From the NCBI GenBank assembly GCA_019314185.1, contig JAFCZU010000002.1, positions 1 to 38,753 on the forward strand: a stretch of DNA of 38,753 bases, read 5' to 3'. The position numbers were made by a program, and so were the translations under genes. Under the pieces are notes generated by a model. That model was not told where the DNA came from and did not search any database. It was given only the letters and a program-made list of their open reading frames with translations. Positions 1 through 8,400 of this stretch are shown here, piece after piece (positions within the stretch are counted from its first letter, which is position 1; every line of letters begins with the position of its first letter). The DNA is from Deltaproteobacteria bacterium (GTDB taxonomy: Bacteria; Desulfobacterota; Desulfobacteria; Desulfobacterales; ETH-SRB1).

Positions 1-22
1 ACTTTTTACGAAACCATCGATA
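1..22. repeat. Solitary terminal end of the TCGTAAAAAGT-type repeat
   Basis: The first bases (ACTTTTTACGAAACCATCGA) match the inverted terminal end of the elements at 5238-5400, 12451-12614 and 33880-34082. This is probably the right end of an element whose body lies before the window. It sits about 45 bases upstream of the first gene. Confidence 0.55.
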
Positions 23-65
23 GTTATACCTCGAAAATATAAAGATATATTCTGGAAGGATTATC

Positions 66-998
66 ATGAAACAGCTAAATGTTTTTGTGATTTTAATTGC
101 GGTTCTTTTTTTATTTGGATGCGCAGGCGGAAATGCTGTGAAGAAGAAACCCGGGCATCTCATCTCGGGCATGAAAGAAATACAAAAAGGCGCTACTTGG
201 TATCAAAAAGGATGTTATCATCGTTCCCTGGAGCACTTTTTAAGAGCACATGAACTTTTTGTCGTATCCGACCAGTTAGACGGGGTTGCCATGAGCATGA
301 ACAATATCGGAAATATTTACAGAATCATGAAAGATCTTGACAACGCCCTGCTCTTTTTTGAAGAATCTATCGACATATATCAGAATATCAAGAATTACAA
401 AGGTCTGGTGCAGACTCTTTCCAACAAAGCGGCCGTGCTGATAGATGGCAACAAGCTTGAAGAGGCTGTTAATGTGTTAAAGTCGGCTGAAGATATCGCA
501 CAAAAAAATTCTATTCCAACAACTAACATATTAAATAACTGGGGGATCCTTTTTATCAGGCAAAAGGAATACAGCCGCGCAGAGAAGATATTGAATACAG
601 CCTTGGCAAATGCTGATCCTAAAAACTATTCAGAATATGCAACAGTAAATTTTGCTCTGGGCAACTTGATGTGCGAAACAGGACATCCTGATAAAGCTGT
701 TTACTTCTTTAAGACAGCACTGAAGACTGACCGCTTATCGGGATTTCACAAAGGCATTGCTGATGATCTTGGCGCAATCGGAGATGTCAATTTTAGCCAG
801 GACAAATACGAATCAGCGGTTAATTATTTTAAACGAAGTATAAAGATATATGCTCTAATACAAAATAGGAGCAAGGTGTTTGAAATAATGAAAAAACTTG
901 ATATCGCATCGGAAAAGTCAGGCCAGGAGATTAGTGTTACAAAACATTTTATTAACAAATGGCTGGAAGGAAAAGATTTTGAAAACCCCTGCAAATAA
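66..998 (+). CDS. TPR-repeat lipoprotein
   Basis: This 310-residue protein begins with a hydrophobic signal peptide and a lipobox ending L-F-G-C at Cys19, so it should be lipidated and membrane anchored. From about residue 40 onward it has tandem helical repeats of TPR type (for example AMSMNNIGNIYRIMKDLDNA and YSEYATVNFALGNLMCETG), about six units, which suggests a protein-protein scaffold. A good ribosome binding site (GGAAGGA) precedes the ATG. The 3' end overlaps the likely start of the TraB-family gene by about 20 bases, so the two are probably co-transcribed. The exact partner is unknown. Confidence 0.85.
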   Translation: MKQLNVFVILIAVLFLFGCAGGNAVKKKPGHLISGMKEIQKGATWYQKGCYHRSLEHFLRAHELFVVSDQLDGVAMSMNNIGNIYRIMKDLDNALLFFEESIDIYQNIKNYKGLVQTLSNKAAVLIDGNKLEEAVNVLKSAEDIAQKNSIPTTNILNNWGILFIRQKEYSRAEKILNTALANADPKNYSEYATVNFALGNLMCETGHPDKAVYFFKTALKTDRLSGFHKGIADDLGAIGDVNFSQDKYESAVNYFKRSIKIYALIQNRSKVFEIMKKLDIASEKSGQEISVTKHFINKWLEGKDFENPCK

Positions 999-2148
999 CA
1001 GCGACATATATTACCTTTCCTTTGAAGACAAAGAAATTACTCTTATAGGAACAGCTCATGTATCAAAAGAAAGCGTCAGGCTTGTAACCTCCGTTATCGA
1101 AGAGGGAAAACCGGATACGGTCTGCATCGAACTTTGCCAATCCAGGTATCAGTCTATCCGACAAAAGGACAGATGGCAAAATATGGATATTGTCAAAGTC
1201 ATCAAGGAGAAAAAAGCTTTTCTTCTTCTTTCCAACCTGCTTCTGGCATCATTTCAAAAAAGGATAGCCAGAAAACTCGATATTAAACCCGGGGCGGAAA
1301 TTATATCAGCCATTGAAACAGCGGAAAAGGTTGGAGCACAGATACATCTTGCAGATAGAGATATCCGCATCACACTGTCGAGAACCTGGTCCGTTATGTC
1401 TCTATGGGACAAGCTGAAAATACTATTTCAGCTTATTTTATCTATGGGAGAAATTGAGGAAATTTCCGAAAAAGATATCGAAAAGATGAAACAGGAAGAC
1501 ATGCTGGAAACACTTCTCGCGGATATTGAAAAATCGCTTCCTGTTTTAAGGGATATCCTGATTGATGAAAGAGACAGATATCTTGCCCATAAGATCAAAA
1601 CAGCGCCAGGCAAAAGAATAGTGGCGGTTGTCGGCGCTGGTCATGTGCCGGGCATAAAAAAATACTGGGGAGCAAATATTGATATTAACGCTCTTGAAAA
1701 GATTCCCCCAAAAGGCATGTTCGTACGCGCTTTTAAATGGATTTTGCCTTTATCTATACTGGGGCTCTTTGTTGCAGGCTTTTTTTACGGCGGTTCTACA
1801 GCAGGCACTCAAATGATAACCTGGTGGATTCTGGCAAATGGTCTGCTGGCAGGTCTTGGAGCGCTGATAGCTTTTGCCCACCCACTGACGATTTTAACTT
1901 CGATTCTCGCTGCTCCTTTAACGTCCTTAAACCCAATGATAGCTGCTGGATGGGTTTCAGGGCTGGTAGAGGCTTTTTCAAGGAAACCGAAGGTAAAAGA
2001 TTTTGAAAGCCTTTCTGAAGACATTCTCTCCATAAAAGGTTTCCGGCAAAACAAGGTAACTAAAATTTTGCTGGTGGCGGCATTTACAAATTTAGGCAGC
2101 GCAATAGGCACTTTTGTTGCTATTCCGCTTATGTTAAAAGTATTGTAA
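979..2148 (+). CDS. TraB/PrgY (GumN-like) family membrane protein
   Basis: The N-terminal half matches the TraB/PrgY domain: ITLIGTAHVSKESV, a conserved E/C segment (VCIELCQSRYQS) and a later VAVVGAGHVPGI motif. These are the conserved GTAHVS and GxGH signatures of this putative metalloprotease-like family. The last 130 residues are three to four hydrophobic segments, so the protein is anchored in the inner membrane. An upstream ATG at 898 exists, but it lies deep inside the previous gene. I chose TTG 979 because GGAAGG at 965-970 is well spaced and the TraB homology begins soon after. The family role in bacteria is not settled; PrgY in enterococci limits pheromone activity. The stop codon TAA abuts, and may belong to, the repeat at 2146-2327. 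Confidence 0.85.
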   Translation: MKTPANNSDIYYLSFEDKEITLIGTAHVSKESVRLVTSVIEEGKPDTVCIELCQSRYQSIRQKDRWQNMDIVKVIKEKKAFLLLSNLLLASFQKRIARKLDIKPGAEIISAIETAEKVGAQIHLADRDIRITLSRTWSVMSLWDKLKILFQLILSMGEIEEISEKDIEKMKQEDMLETLLADIEKSLPVLRDILIDERDRYLAHKIKTAPGKRIVAVVGAGHVPGIKKYWGANIDINALEKIPPKGMFVRAFKWILPLSILGLFVAGFFYGGSTAGTQMITWWILANGLLAGLGALIAFAHPLTILTSILAAPLTSLNPMIAAGWVSGLVEAFSRKPKVKDFESLSEDILSIKGFRQNKVTKILLVAAFTNLGSAIGTFVAIPLMLKVL

Positions 2149-2327
2149 CTCAAGTTTCGCACCCTTTAATTTAGCCAAAGCGTTAGACGGCAAGGGTTAG
2201 AAATAAATTTTAAACCGAAATATACTATCTGTGGTTTTTACAACGGCGCCAATCAATTAATATAAGATTAATGCTTAATACATCATTAAATTAAATATGT
2301 TATATCTCCTTTGCGCCTGATCATAAT
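2146..2327. repeat. Truncated copy of the CTCAAGTTTCGCACCCTT element
   Basis: This stretch lies between the convergent traB-like gene and the siroheme protein gene. It starts TAACTCAAGTTTCGCACCC and runs to GCGCCTGATCATAAT. It is an inverted match to about 30094-30270, the right part of the full element at 29977-30270, with few differences. Only one terminal end is present, so this looks like a half copy cut by the end of the neighbouring gene. The first TAA also serves as the stop codon of the traB-like gene. Confidence 0.8.
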
Positions 2328-2334
2328 TACCCCG

Positions 2335-3129
2335 TTAATTGTTTTCAGGATTTTTTAGAAATTGTCGATCATTATATATATTCGCAAAACGTGCGCCGTT
2401 TTTGCTGTTTTTTTTGTAATAATCGATGCATTTTTTTACGATTTTCAGGGTTTTATCTTCATTGAAGATACCTGGAAGTTCTTCAGCTAATCGCGGATGT
2501 CTTCCCAATTTTCCCCCAAGTAGAATCCTGAAGCCGGTCTCTTTTTCAGAAATCGTTGCCGTGGGGCATTCTTTTATACACTGTCCACATTTTATGCAAA
2601 GATCATAATCTATTTCCGGCTTGTATTCTTTGTCATTTAAGGCAACGGCATTTTCATTGCATATATCAACGCACTGTCCACATAATATGCATTCATTCTC
2701 TGTAATTTCCGGAATACTTGCACCTATAATTCCGATATCCTTAATCTGAGGCTGGGAACATGCATTAGGGCAGTTTGCGAGTGTCACTCTGAATTCATGA
2801 TGAAATTTTATATTATTCCCAATATTTTGTTTTAGAAATTTTAAGATATCTTCTTTTGCAAGCAGGTTTTCAAGATTGTTAAAAAGACCGTTACTTTCAA
2901 CAGCACGGTTGGGGCATCCGTCTGATCCAAAACATGTATCAATCTGAAACCCTTTTATTTCAGAACTCATATTTGTTAAATATCTTTTTTTTGTGGTTTT
3001 AATATCTGGAATCGTGACTGCTTTTCTACCCGCGGCTACGGTTTCATCTTCAACACGGGCTCTGACTTTTTTTCTAACAAAAAAGGGTACTTTCTTAATC
3101 GCTTTCTCTGCTTCTTCAGTCCATTCCAT
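2335..3129 (-). CDS. Small siroheme/[4Fe-4S] sulfite reductase-like protein with PCP_red domain
   Basis: This 264-residue protein has three parts. Residues 1-45 (EWTEEAEKAIKKVPFFVRKK) resemble the PCP_red domain found at the C-terminus of a protochlorophyllide reductase subunit and in redox proteins of sulfate reducers. Residues 60-140 carry the siroheme-[4Fe-4S] signature: CFGSDGC (C-x5-C) followed by CPNAC (C-x3-C). Residues 140-190 carry two ferredoxin clusters, CILCGQCVDIC and CIKCGQCIKEC. The order resembles a compact DsrA/B or AsrC-like half rather than a complete assimilatory enzyme. It probably reduces or handles sulfite or nitrite in the cytoplasm, but the substrate is inference. It is a single gene convergent with the traB-like gene. 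An AAAGG ribosome binding site precedes the ATG. Confidence 0.85.
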   Translation of the reverse strand: MEWTEEAEKAIKKVPFFVRKKVRARVEDETVAAGRKAVTIPDIKTTKKRYLTNMSSEIKGFQIDTCFGSDGCPNRAVESNGLFNNLENLLAKEDILKFLKQNIGNNIKFHHEFRVTLANCPNACSQPQIKDIGIIGASIPEITENECILCGQCVDICNENAVALNDKEYKPEIDYDLCIKCGQCIKECPTATISEKETGFRILLGGKLGRHPRLAEELPGIFNEDKTLKIVKKCIDYYKKNSKNGARFANIYNDRQFLKNPENN

Positions 3130-3656
3130 AGCTATTGCCTTTTACACAATTTTATTTTTCAAAACAGGTTGCCTTTTTTTTACTTCAAAGCAAACGAAAT
3201 ATATTATTCATCAAACTAATTCAGTTCGTTTAATTATTTTGTTCCTGTTGCTTATAACCATTTTTTCAACAAAAACAGTTATTCCAACTCTCTTCATTGC
3301 TTTATTTAAGATTTCAAGAAGTTCGCTACAGTACGAAACTTCCATAGCAAAATACGTTATGCTTTTAATCCGGTCAAAAACGAAATTAAAACGGTCTTAG
3401 AACTTGTGATTTTTCTGTTTCATACTTGAAAGAAATAATGCTTTGTGCCATAATATTTATATTTTGGCAACTTAGTAATGCAATCACTCACATAGTTAGA
3501 CTGAAAGGGGCCAGAAGAGCGGAATTGCAGTACTTTGGTGTGGGCAACTGATTCCAGCATAAAATATGGCTTCAAAATGTCCCGTATTTTTGTTTTTTCC
3601 TAACAGATTTCAGTTTGTCAGTTTGAGTAGTTACAAATTATCAAGAGGAGATCGAT
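3130..3656. other. Gene-free intergenic region with one AT-rich palindrome
   Basis: No convincing gene was seen in these 527 bases. An open frame on the plus strand continues out of the antisense of the siroheme gene and has no ribosome binding site or family match. Both flanking genes point outward, so promoters for both must lie here. The only structure noted is the palindrome at 3446-3469. Confidence 0.6.
3446..3469. promoter_or_regulatory. 24-bp AT-rich palindrome, possible operator
   Basis: TGCCATAATATT and TATATTTTGGCA form an inverted repeat with 10 of 12 positions paired, centred in the divergent intergenic region. It lies about 190 bases upstream of the beta-CASP gene. It could bind a dimeric regulator, but no known consensus fits clearly. 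Confidence 0.3.
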
Positions 3657-5237
3657 ATGAATGTAACTTTTTATGGCGCTGTGCGTGAAGTCACCGGCTC
3701 CATGCATCTTCTAAGCACGAAAAATGACAGGATATTGCTGGATTGCGGAATGTTTCAGGGCAGACGGAAAGAAACCGAACAAAAAAACAGAGTTTTGCCC
3801 TTTGATCCGCAAATTATTACTAATATTATACTTTCACATGCTCATATAGATCATTCCGGTCGAATCCCCATGTTGACGAAGAACGGGTTCAACGGACAGA
3901 TAATATGCACACGCGCAACAGCCGATGCGTGTGAGTATCTTCTGCCGGATTCTGCTCATATCCAGGAATCGGATGCAAATTATCTTAATTATAAAGTTGT
4001 GCGTTCATCTTTGTCCGGGATGAATGGTTCCACAGGTATGGGGAATATATCAAATCACAAAAGAAAAGAAATAAAAAAAATATTAAAAACAAATCATAAT
4101 AAACTTAACATTGATAAAATTAACGAGTTGATTAATAAGTTGAACCTCGATGCAGTCCGGCCGATTTATACTGCTTTTGATGCAGAGCAATCACTCAAAT
4201 GCTTTAACGGTTATCCTTACCGCCACACCGCAACGATTGGGCATGATATGACCTGTACATTTTATGATGCCGGTCATATTTTAGGATCGGCCTTTTCCTT
4301 AATCAAGACAAAAGAAAATGGCCGTCAATACAATATCTGTTATACTGGAGATATCGGCAGGTTTGGCACAGCTATTCTCAAGGATCCGACTCTGGTTTTT
4401 CCTGAAGAAGATCGCGAAATAGATTTGCTGATTATGGAAAGTACTTACGGTAACCGTGTTCATGAACCGGTGAAAGATTTAAAGCAACAATTAAAACAAG
4501 TAATAATCGATGCCGTCAACCGCGGCGGGTCGATTTTAATACCGTCCTTTGCATTCGGCCGCGCACAGGAGCTTTTGTATGTCCTTCATGAGCTTTACGA
4601 TGATGGTGATGTGCAGCGGCTTCCGGTGTATCTTGATAGTCCGCTCGCCATAAAATTAACCAGAGTTTATGGCGAGCATCCTGAAGTTTATGACAAAAAA
4701 ACAAATGGAACATTCCTTAAGCAGGGGGAAAACCCATTTTCCTTTAATGAAATCCATTTTGTAAACTCGGTTGATGAATCAATGGAGCTCATGCGGGAGG
4801 AAAAACAGCATATTGTAATTGCGGCGTCAGGAATGTGTGAGGCAGGACGTATATTGCATCATCTTCGTTATAAGATTCATAATCCGAAAAACACTGTTCT
4901 TATAGTTGGTTATATGGCTCAGAATACTCTTGGCCGGCGCATCATGGAAAAAGGGAGTGAATATGAAAAGTCCGGTAGAAAGGATAATCCGCCGATGCTT
5001 AAGTTCCTTAATAAAACCTATCCACTGAAAGCCCATGTTGTTAGATTAGGCGGTTTCAGCGCTCATGCAGATAAGGATGAAATGCTTCGTTTTGTCAGGG
5101 AGTCAAACTTGAGGATAAAAAAGATTGCAGTTGTTCATGGAGAAGAGGATCAGTCCCTTTTATTTGCTGACCATCTTGCAAACGAAGGTTTTTCGGTGAT
5201 TGTTCCAAGAGCCGGAGAGGTTTTGCAGATTAAATAA
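3657..5237 (+). CDS. Beta-CASP metallo-beta-lactamase fold ribonuclease
   Basis: This 526-residue protein is of the CPSF73/Ysh1-like bacterial class. The N-terminus MNVTFYGAVREVTGSMHLL is typical. The zinc-binding motif HxHxDH is SHAHIDHSG at about residues 62-68. Further metal ligands are seen in FYDAGHILGSAF and in the CYTGDIG loop. The beta-CASP segment includes LIPSFAFGRAQELLYVL and the IAASGMCEAGRI loop. The C-terminal GGFSAHAD and VVHGEEDQ motifs complete the fold. Proteins like this are RNA endo/exonucleases in the cytoplasm. The length fits the family (about 450-530). A strong ribosome binding site (AGAGGAG) precedes the ATG. The stop codon is directly abutted by the repeat at 5238. 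Confidence 0.92.
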   Translation: MNVTFYGAVREVTGSMHLLSTKNDRILLDCGMFQGRRKETEQKNRVLPFDPQIITNIILSHAHIDHSGRIPMLTKNGFNGQIICTRATADACEYLLPDSAHIQESDANYLNYKVVRSSLSGMNGSTGMGNISNHKRKEIKKILKTNHNKLNIDKINELINKLNLDAVRPIYTAFDAEQSLKCFNGYPYRHTATIGHDMTCTFYDAGHILGSAFSLIKTKENGRQYNICYTGDIGRFGTAILKDPTLVFPEEDREIDLLIMESTYGNRVHEPVKDLKQQLKQVIIDAVNRGGSILIPSFAFGRAQELLYVLHELYDDGDVQRLPVYLDSPLAIKLTRVYGEHPEVYDKKTNGTFLKQGENPFSFNEIHFVNSVDESMELMREEKQHIVIAASGMCEAGRILHHLRYKIHNPKNTVLIVGYMAQNTLGRRIMEKGSEYEKSGRKDNPPMLKFLNKTYPLKAHVVRLGGFSAHADKDEMLRFVRESNLRIKKIAVVHGEEDQSLLFADHLANEGFSVIVPRAGEVLQIK

Positions 5238-5400
5238 GATGGCGTCGTAAAAAGTCCCATCTACTGCGTTGCAGTGATTTTTCAGACTCTTAACATACTA
5301 CACGTATGCTTTCGACCCTGAAAAATCACTACGCCTTGTATATGAAACTTTTACCGTAGCCATCTATAGTTAACTTTATGACTTTTTACCAGTTCATCAA
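5238..5400. repeat. MITE-like inverted-repeat element, family A copy 1
   Basis: The ends are GATGGCGTCGTAAAAAGT and ACTTTTTACCAGTTCATC, an imperfect terminal inverted repeat. Inside is a second inverted repeat, GTGATTTTTCAG with CTGAAAAATCAC. The sequence recurs at 12451-12614 and, inverted and shorter, at 31574-31702. There is no coding capacity. The element begins on the base after the stop codon of the beta-CASP gene. Confidence 0.85.
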
Positions 5401-5451
5401 ATAAAAAACAATTACGAAAACACCTAACATCTAACACCTAATTTTATAATT

Positions 5452-8400
5452 ATGAAAACAAAAAATACAAACAAGCAGTCAGATGAAAAAAGACAGATGC
5501 AGGGCAAGATAAATTCTCTTGGCGTATGCATTGGAGCATCCACAGTATCGATAGTTAATGTCATACAGGAGATTAGCGGGCAAGGCGGGCGCGGGGCAAA
5601 ACCTGAAATAGTTGAATATTCGCTCCATACCCACGAGGGGAATCCAAAACAGACACTGCTTTCAGCTCTCAAGTTTCTTGATATGAATTCATACGACAGG
5701 ATTGCCGTAACCGGCAGGAGATTTCGCGACTTTGTAAACCTGTCATCCATATCTGAACCTGAAGCAGTGGAATACGCATACAGTTTTATCAAACCCGTTG
5801 ATATTACATGCCCGGCTGTTATTTCCGCTGGAGGGGAGACCTTCATGGTATATGTCATGGACGGTCAGGGCCAGATATCTAATGTTTTGACAGGCAATAA
5901 GTGCGCATCCGGAACCGGTGAATTTTTTCTCCAGCAACTTCGCAGGATGAAAGTAACGCTGGAAGATGCGGCTCAGTGGGCTGCCACAGAGGAGCCGTAT
6001 CAGCTTTCGGGGCGTTGTTCGGTTTTTTGCAAGTCGGATTGCACCCATGCAACCAACAAAGGCATCCCCAAATCAAATGTAACAGCCGGACTTTGCAAGA
6101 TGATGGCGGAGAAAATACTTGAGCTTTTAAAAAAGGTGCAAAGAAAAAATATTATGATCGCCGGAGGCACCGCGCTCAACCGGATGATGATTGAGTACCT
6201 GCGTAAAGATATTACAGACCTTATTGTTCCTGAGGAGGCCCCGTATTTCGAAGCCCTTGGCGCTGCTCTCTGGGCGCTGGAAAATGATACTGCCGAATTT
6301 CCTGGAATGTCGAAATTATTAAGGACAGAGATCAAATCATTTGACACACTTATGCCTCTTATCGATTTTAAAGACATGGTTGAATTCAAGTCTGTCGCGA
6401 TGAGGGATGTCCGGCAGGGAGATGAATGCATATTAGGGCTTGACGTTGGTTCAACTACAACAAAGGCGGTTCTTTTGCGGCTCGAGGACGATGCAATTCT
6501 TGCGTCAATTTACCTGCGTACTGACAGTGATCCTGTTGGAGCTTCCCGCAAGTGTTACGATTCGATTCTTGGCCAGATAAGTGAAAAGGTAAATTCTGAT
6601 GAGATAAGTATAACAGGGCTGGGTGTTACCGGCTCCGGCCGCCAGATAGCCGGTCTTCACGCGCTTACACAGGGAGTTATCAACGAAATAATTGCTCATG
6701 CAACTGCCGCAGTGTATTTTGATCCAGGAGTGGACACAATATTTGAGATAGGCGGGCAGGATGCAAAATATACCTATATCACAAATTCCGTACCATCCGA
6801 TTATGCGATGAACGAAGCCTGTTCCGCCGGTACAGGTTCTTTTCTCGAAGAGTCGGCACATGAGACACTTGGTGTAAAAATGGAGGATATTGCCGACATC
6901 GCTTTTAAAGGCAAGAATCCACCTAATTTCAATGACCAGTGCGCTGCATTTATCGCCTCCGATATAAAGAATGCAATACATGAAGGCGTGAAACACGAAG
7001 ATATTCTTGCAGGTCTGGTGTACTCCATTTGCATGAACTATTCAAACAGGGTCAAGGGAAATAAGCCGGTGGGTGAAAAGGTGTTTATGCAGGGTGGTGT
7101 CTGCTATAACAAGGCGGTTCCGTTTGCAATGGCGGCGCTTGTGGGCAAACCGATAGTAGTTCCTCCTGAACCGGGGCTTATGGGCGCTTTTGGCGTTGCG
7201 TTAGAGGTAAAGAAAAGGATTGAATCAGGTTTGATGGAAAAAAAGATCTTTGACTTGAATGTCTTGCTTAACCGTGAGGTGGAATACGGAAAATCGTTTA
7301 TATGCAAAGGCGGAAAGGAAAAATGTGACCGGCGATGCAATATAGCTGTAATCAAGCTGGAAGGAAAGAAATATCCGTTTGGCGGAGCTTGCAACAGATA
7401 CTACAATTTGCGGAACAAAGTGAAATACGATGTAGAGAAGATAGACTTTGTTCGTGTTCGTCAACAATTGATTTTTGATAAATATGCAGGCAAGCTGTCT
7501 GAAGGGGGTAAGAAAAAATTAAGAGGGAGGATCGGGATAAACAGGAGTTTTATGGTAAATACTTTTTATCCTCTTTATTCCACGTTTTTTGTTGAATTAG
7601 GCTTTGAGCCGGTTATACCTGATTTTCCTTCTAAAAAAGGAATGGACCAAAAAGAGGCTGCCTTTTGTTATCCTGCTGAACTAAGCCACGGTTTTTTTCA
7701 TTCCCTTATTTATATGGAAAATTCTCCGGAGTTTATATTTCTGCCGCACTTCAAAGCTGTTCCTGTACAAAAAGGTTATACAAGTTCGCAGGTTTGTCCT
7801 TTTGTTCAGGGTGAAACCTTTTTTTTAAGGAGCGCCTTCAGAAAAAAACTAAATGAACTTAGAGATAGAGGGATAAAAGTATTGACCCCGCTGCTTGATT
7901 TGACAGAAGGACTGGAGGCCGCGGGAAAGCCTCTTGTTGAAACCGCTGTAAAAATGGGGGTTGGGAAAAAAGAGGCTAAAACCGCTTTTCAAAAGGCTCT
8001 GAAAAAACAGATAGAATGCATGGCCGAAATGAAAAAAATTGGCAATAACGCTCTTGAAGAGCTGGAAAAAGATCCGGACAGGACAGCTGTGGTGATATTT
8101 GCCAGGCCTTATAACGGATTTGCCAAAGAAGCGCATATGGGTATCCCAAACAAGCTTGCTTCAAGGGGAGTTATGGTAATACCGTTTGATTTTCTTACAT
8201 TTGATGATGAGAAAACAAAGCGCCATATGTATTGGGGAATGGGCCAGATCATATTGAAAGCTGCCAGAGTGGTTAAGAAGCATCCCCAACTGTTTGGAAC
8301 TTATGTTACAAACTTTTCCTGTGGACCGGATTCCTTCATGGTTGGATATTTCAGAACTATTATGGGTCAAAAACCGTCGTTGACTCTTGAGCTGGACAGT

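Noticed and set aside
898..978. Upstream ATG for the traB-like gene
   Set aside because: It overlaps the TPR gene by 100 bases and encodes no TraB homology; TTG 979 has a better ribosome binding site.
2993..3400. Plus-strand open frame of 135 codons
   Set aside because: It starts inside the antisense of the siroheme gene, is rich in Phe/Ile/Leu/Thr as AT-rich shadow frames are, and has no ribosome binding site or motif.
5238..5400. Family A element as a tRNA or structured RNA gene
   Set aside because: Nested inverted repeats and copies in both orientations with inverted ends indicate a MITE-like repeat; no tRNA signature is present.
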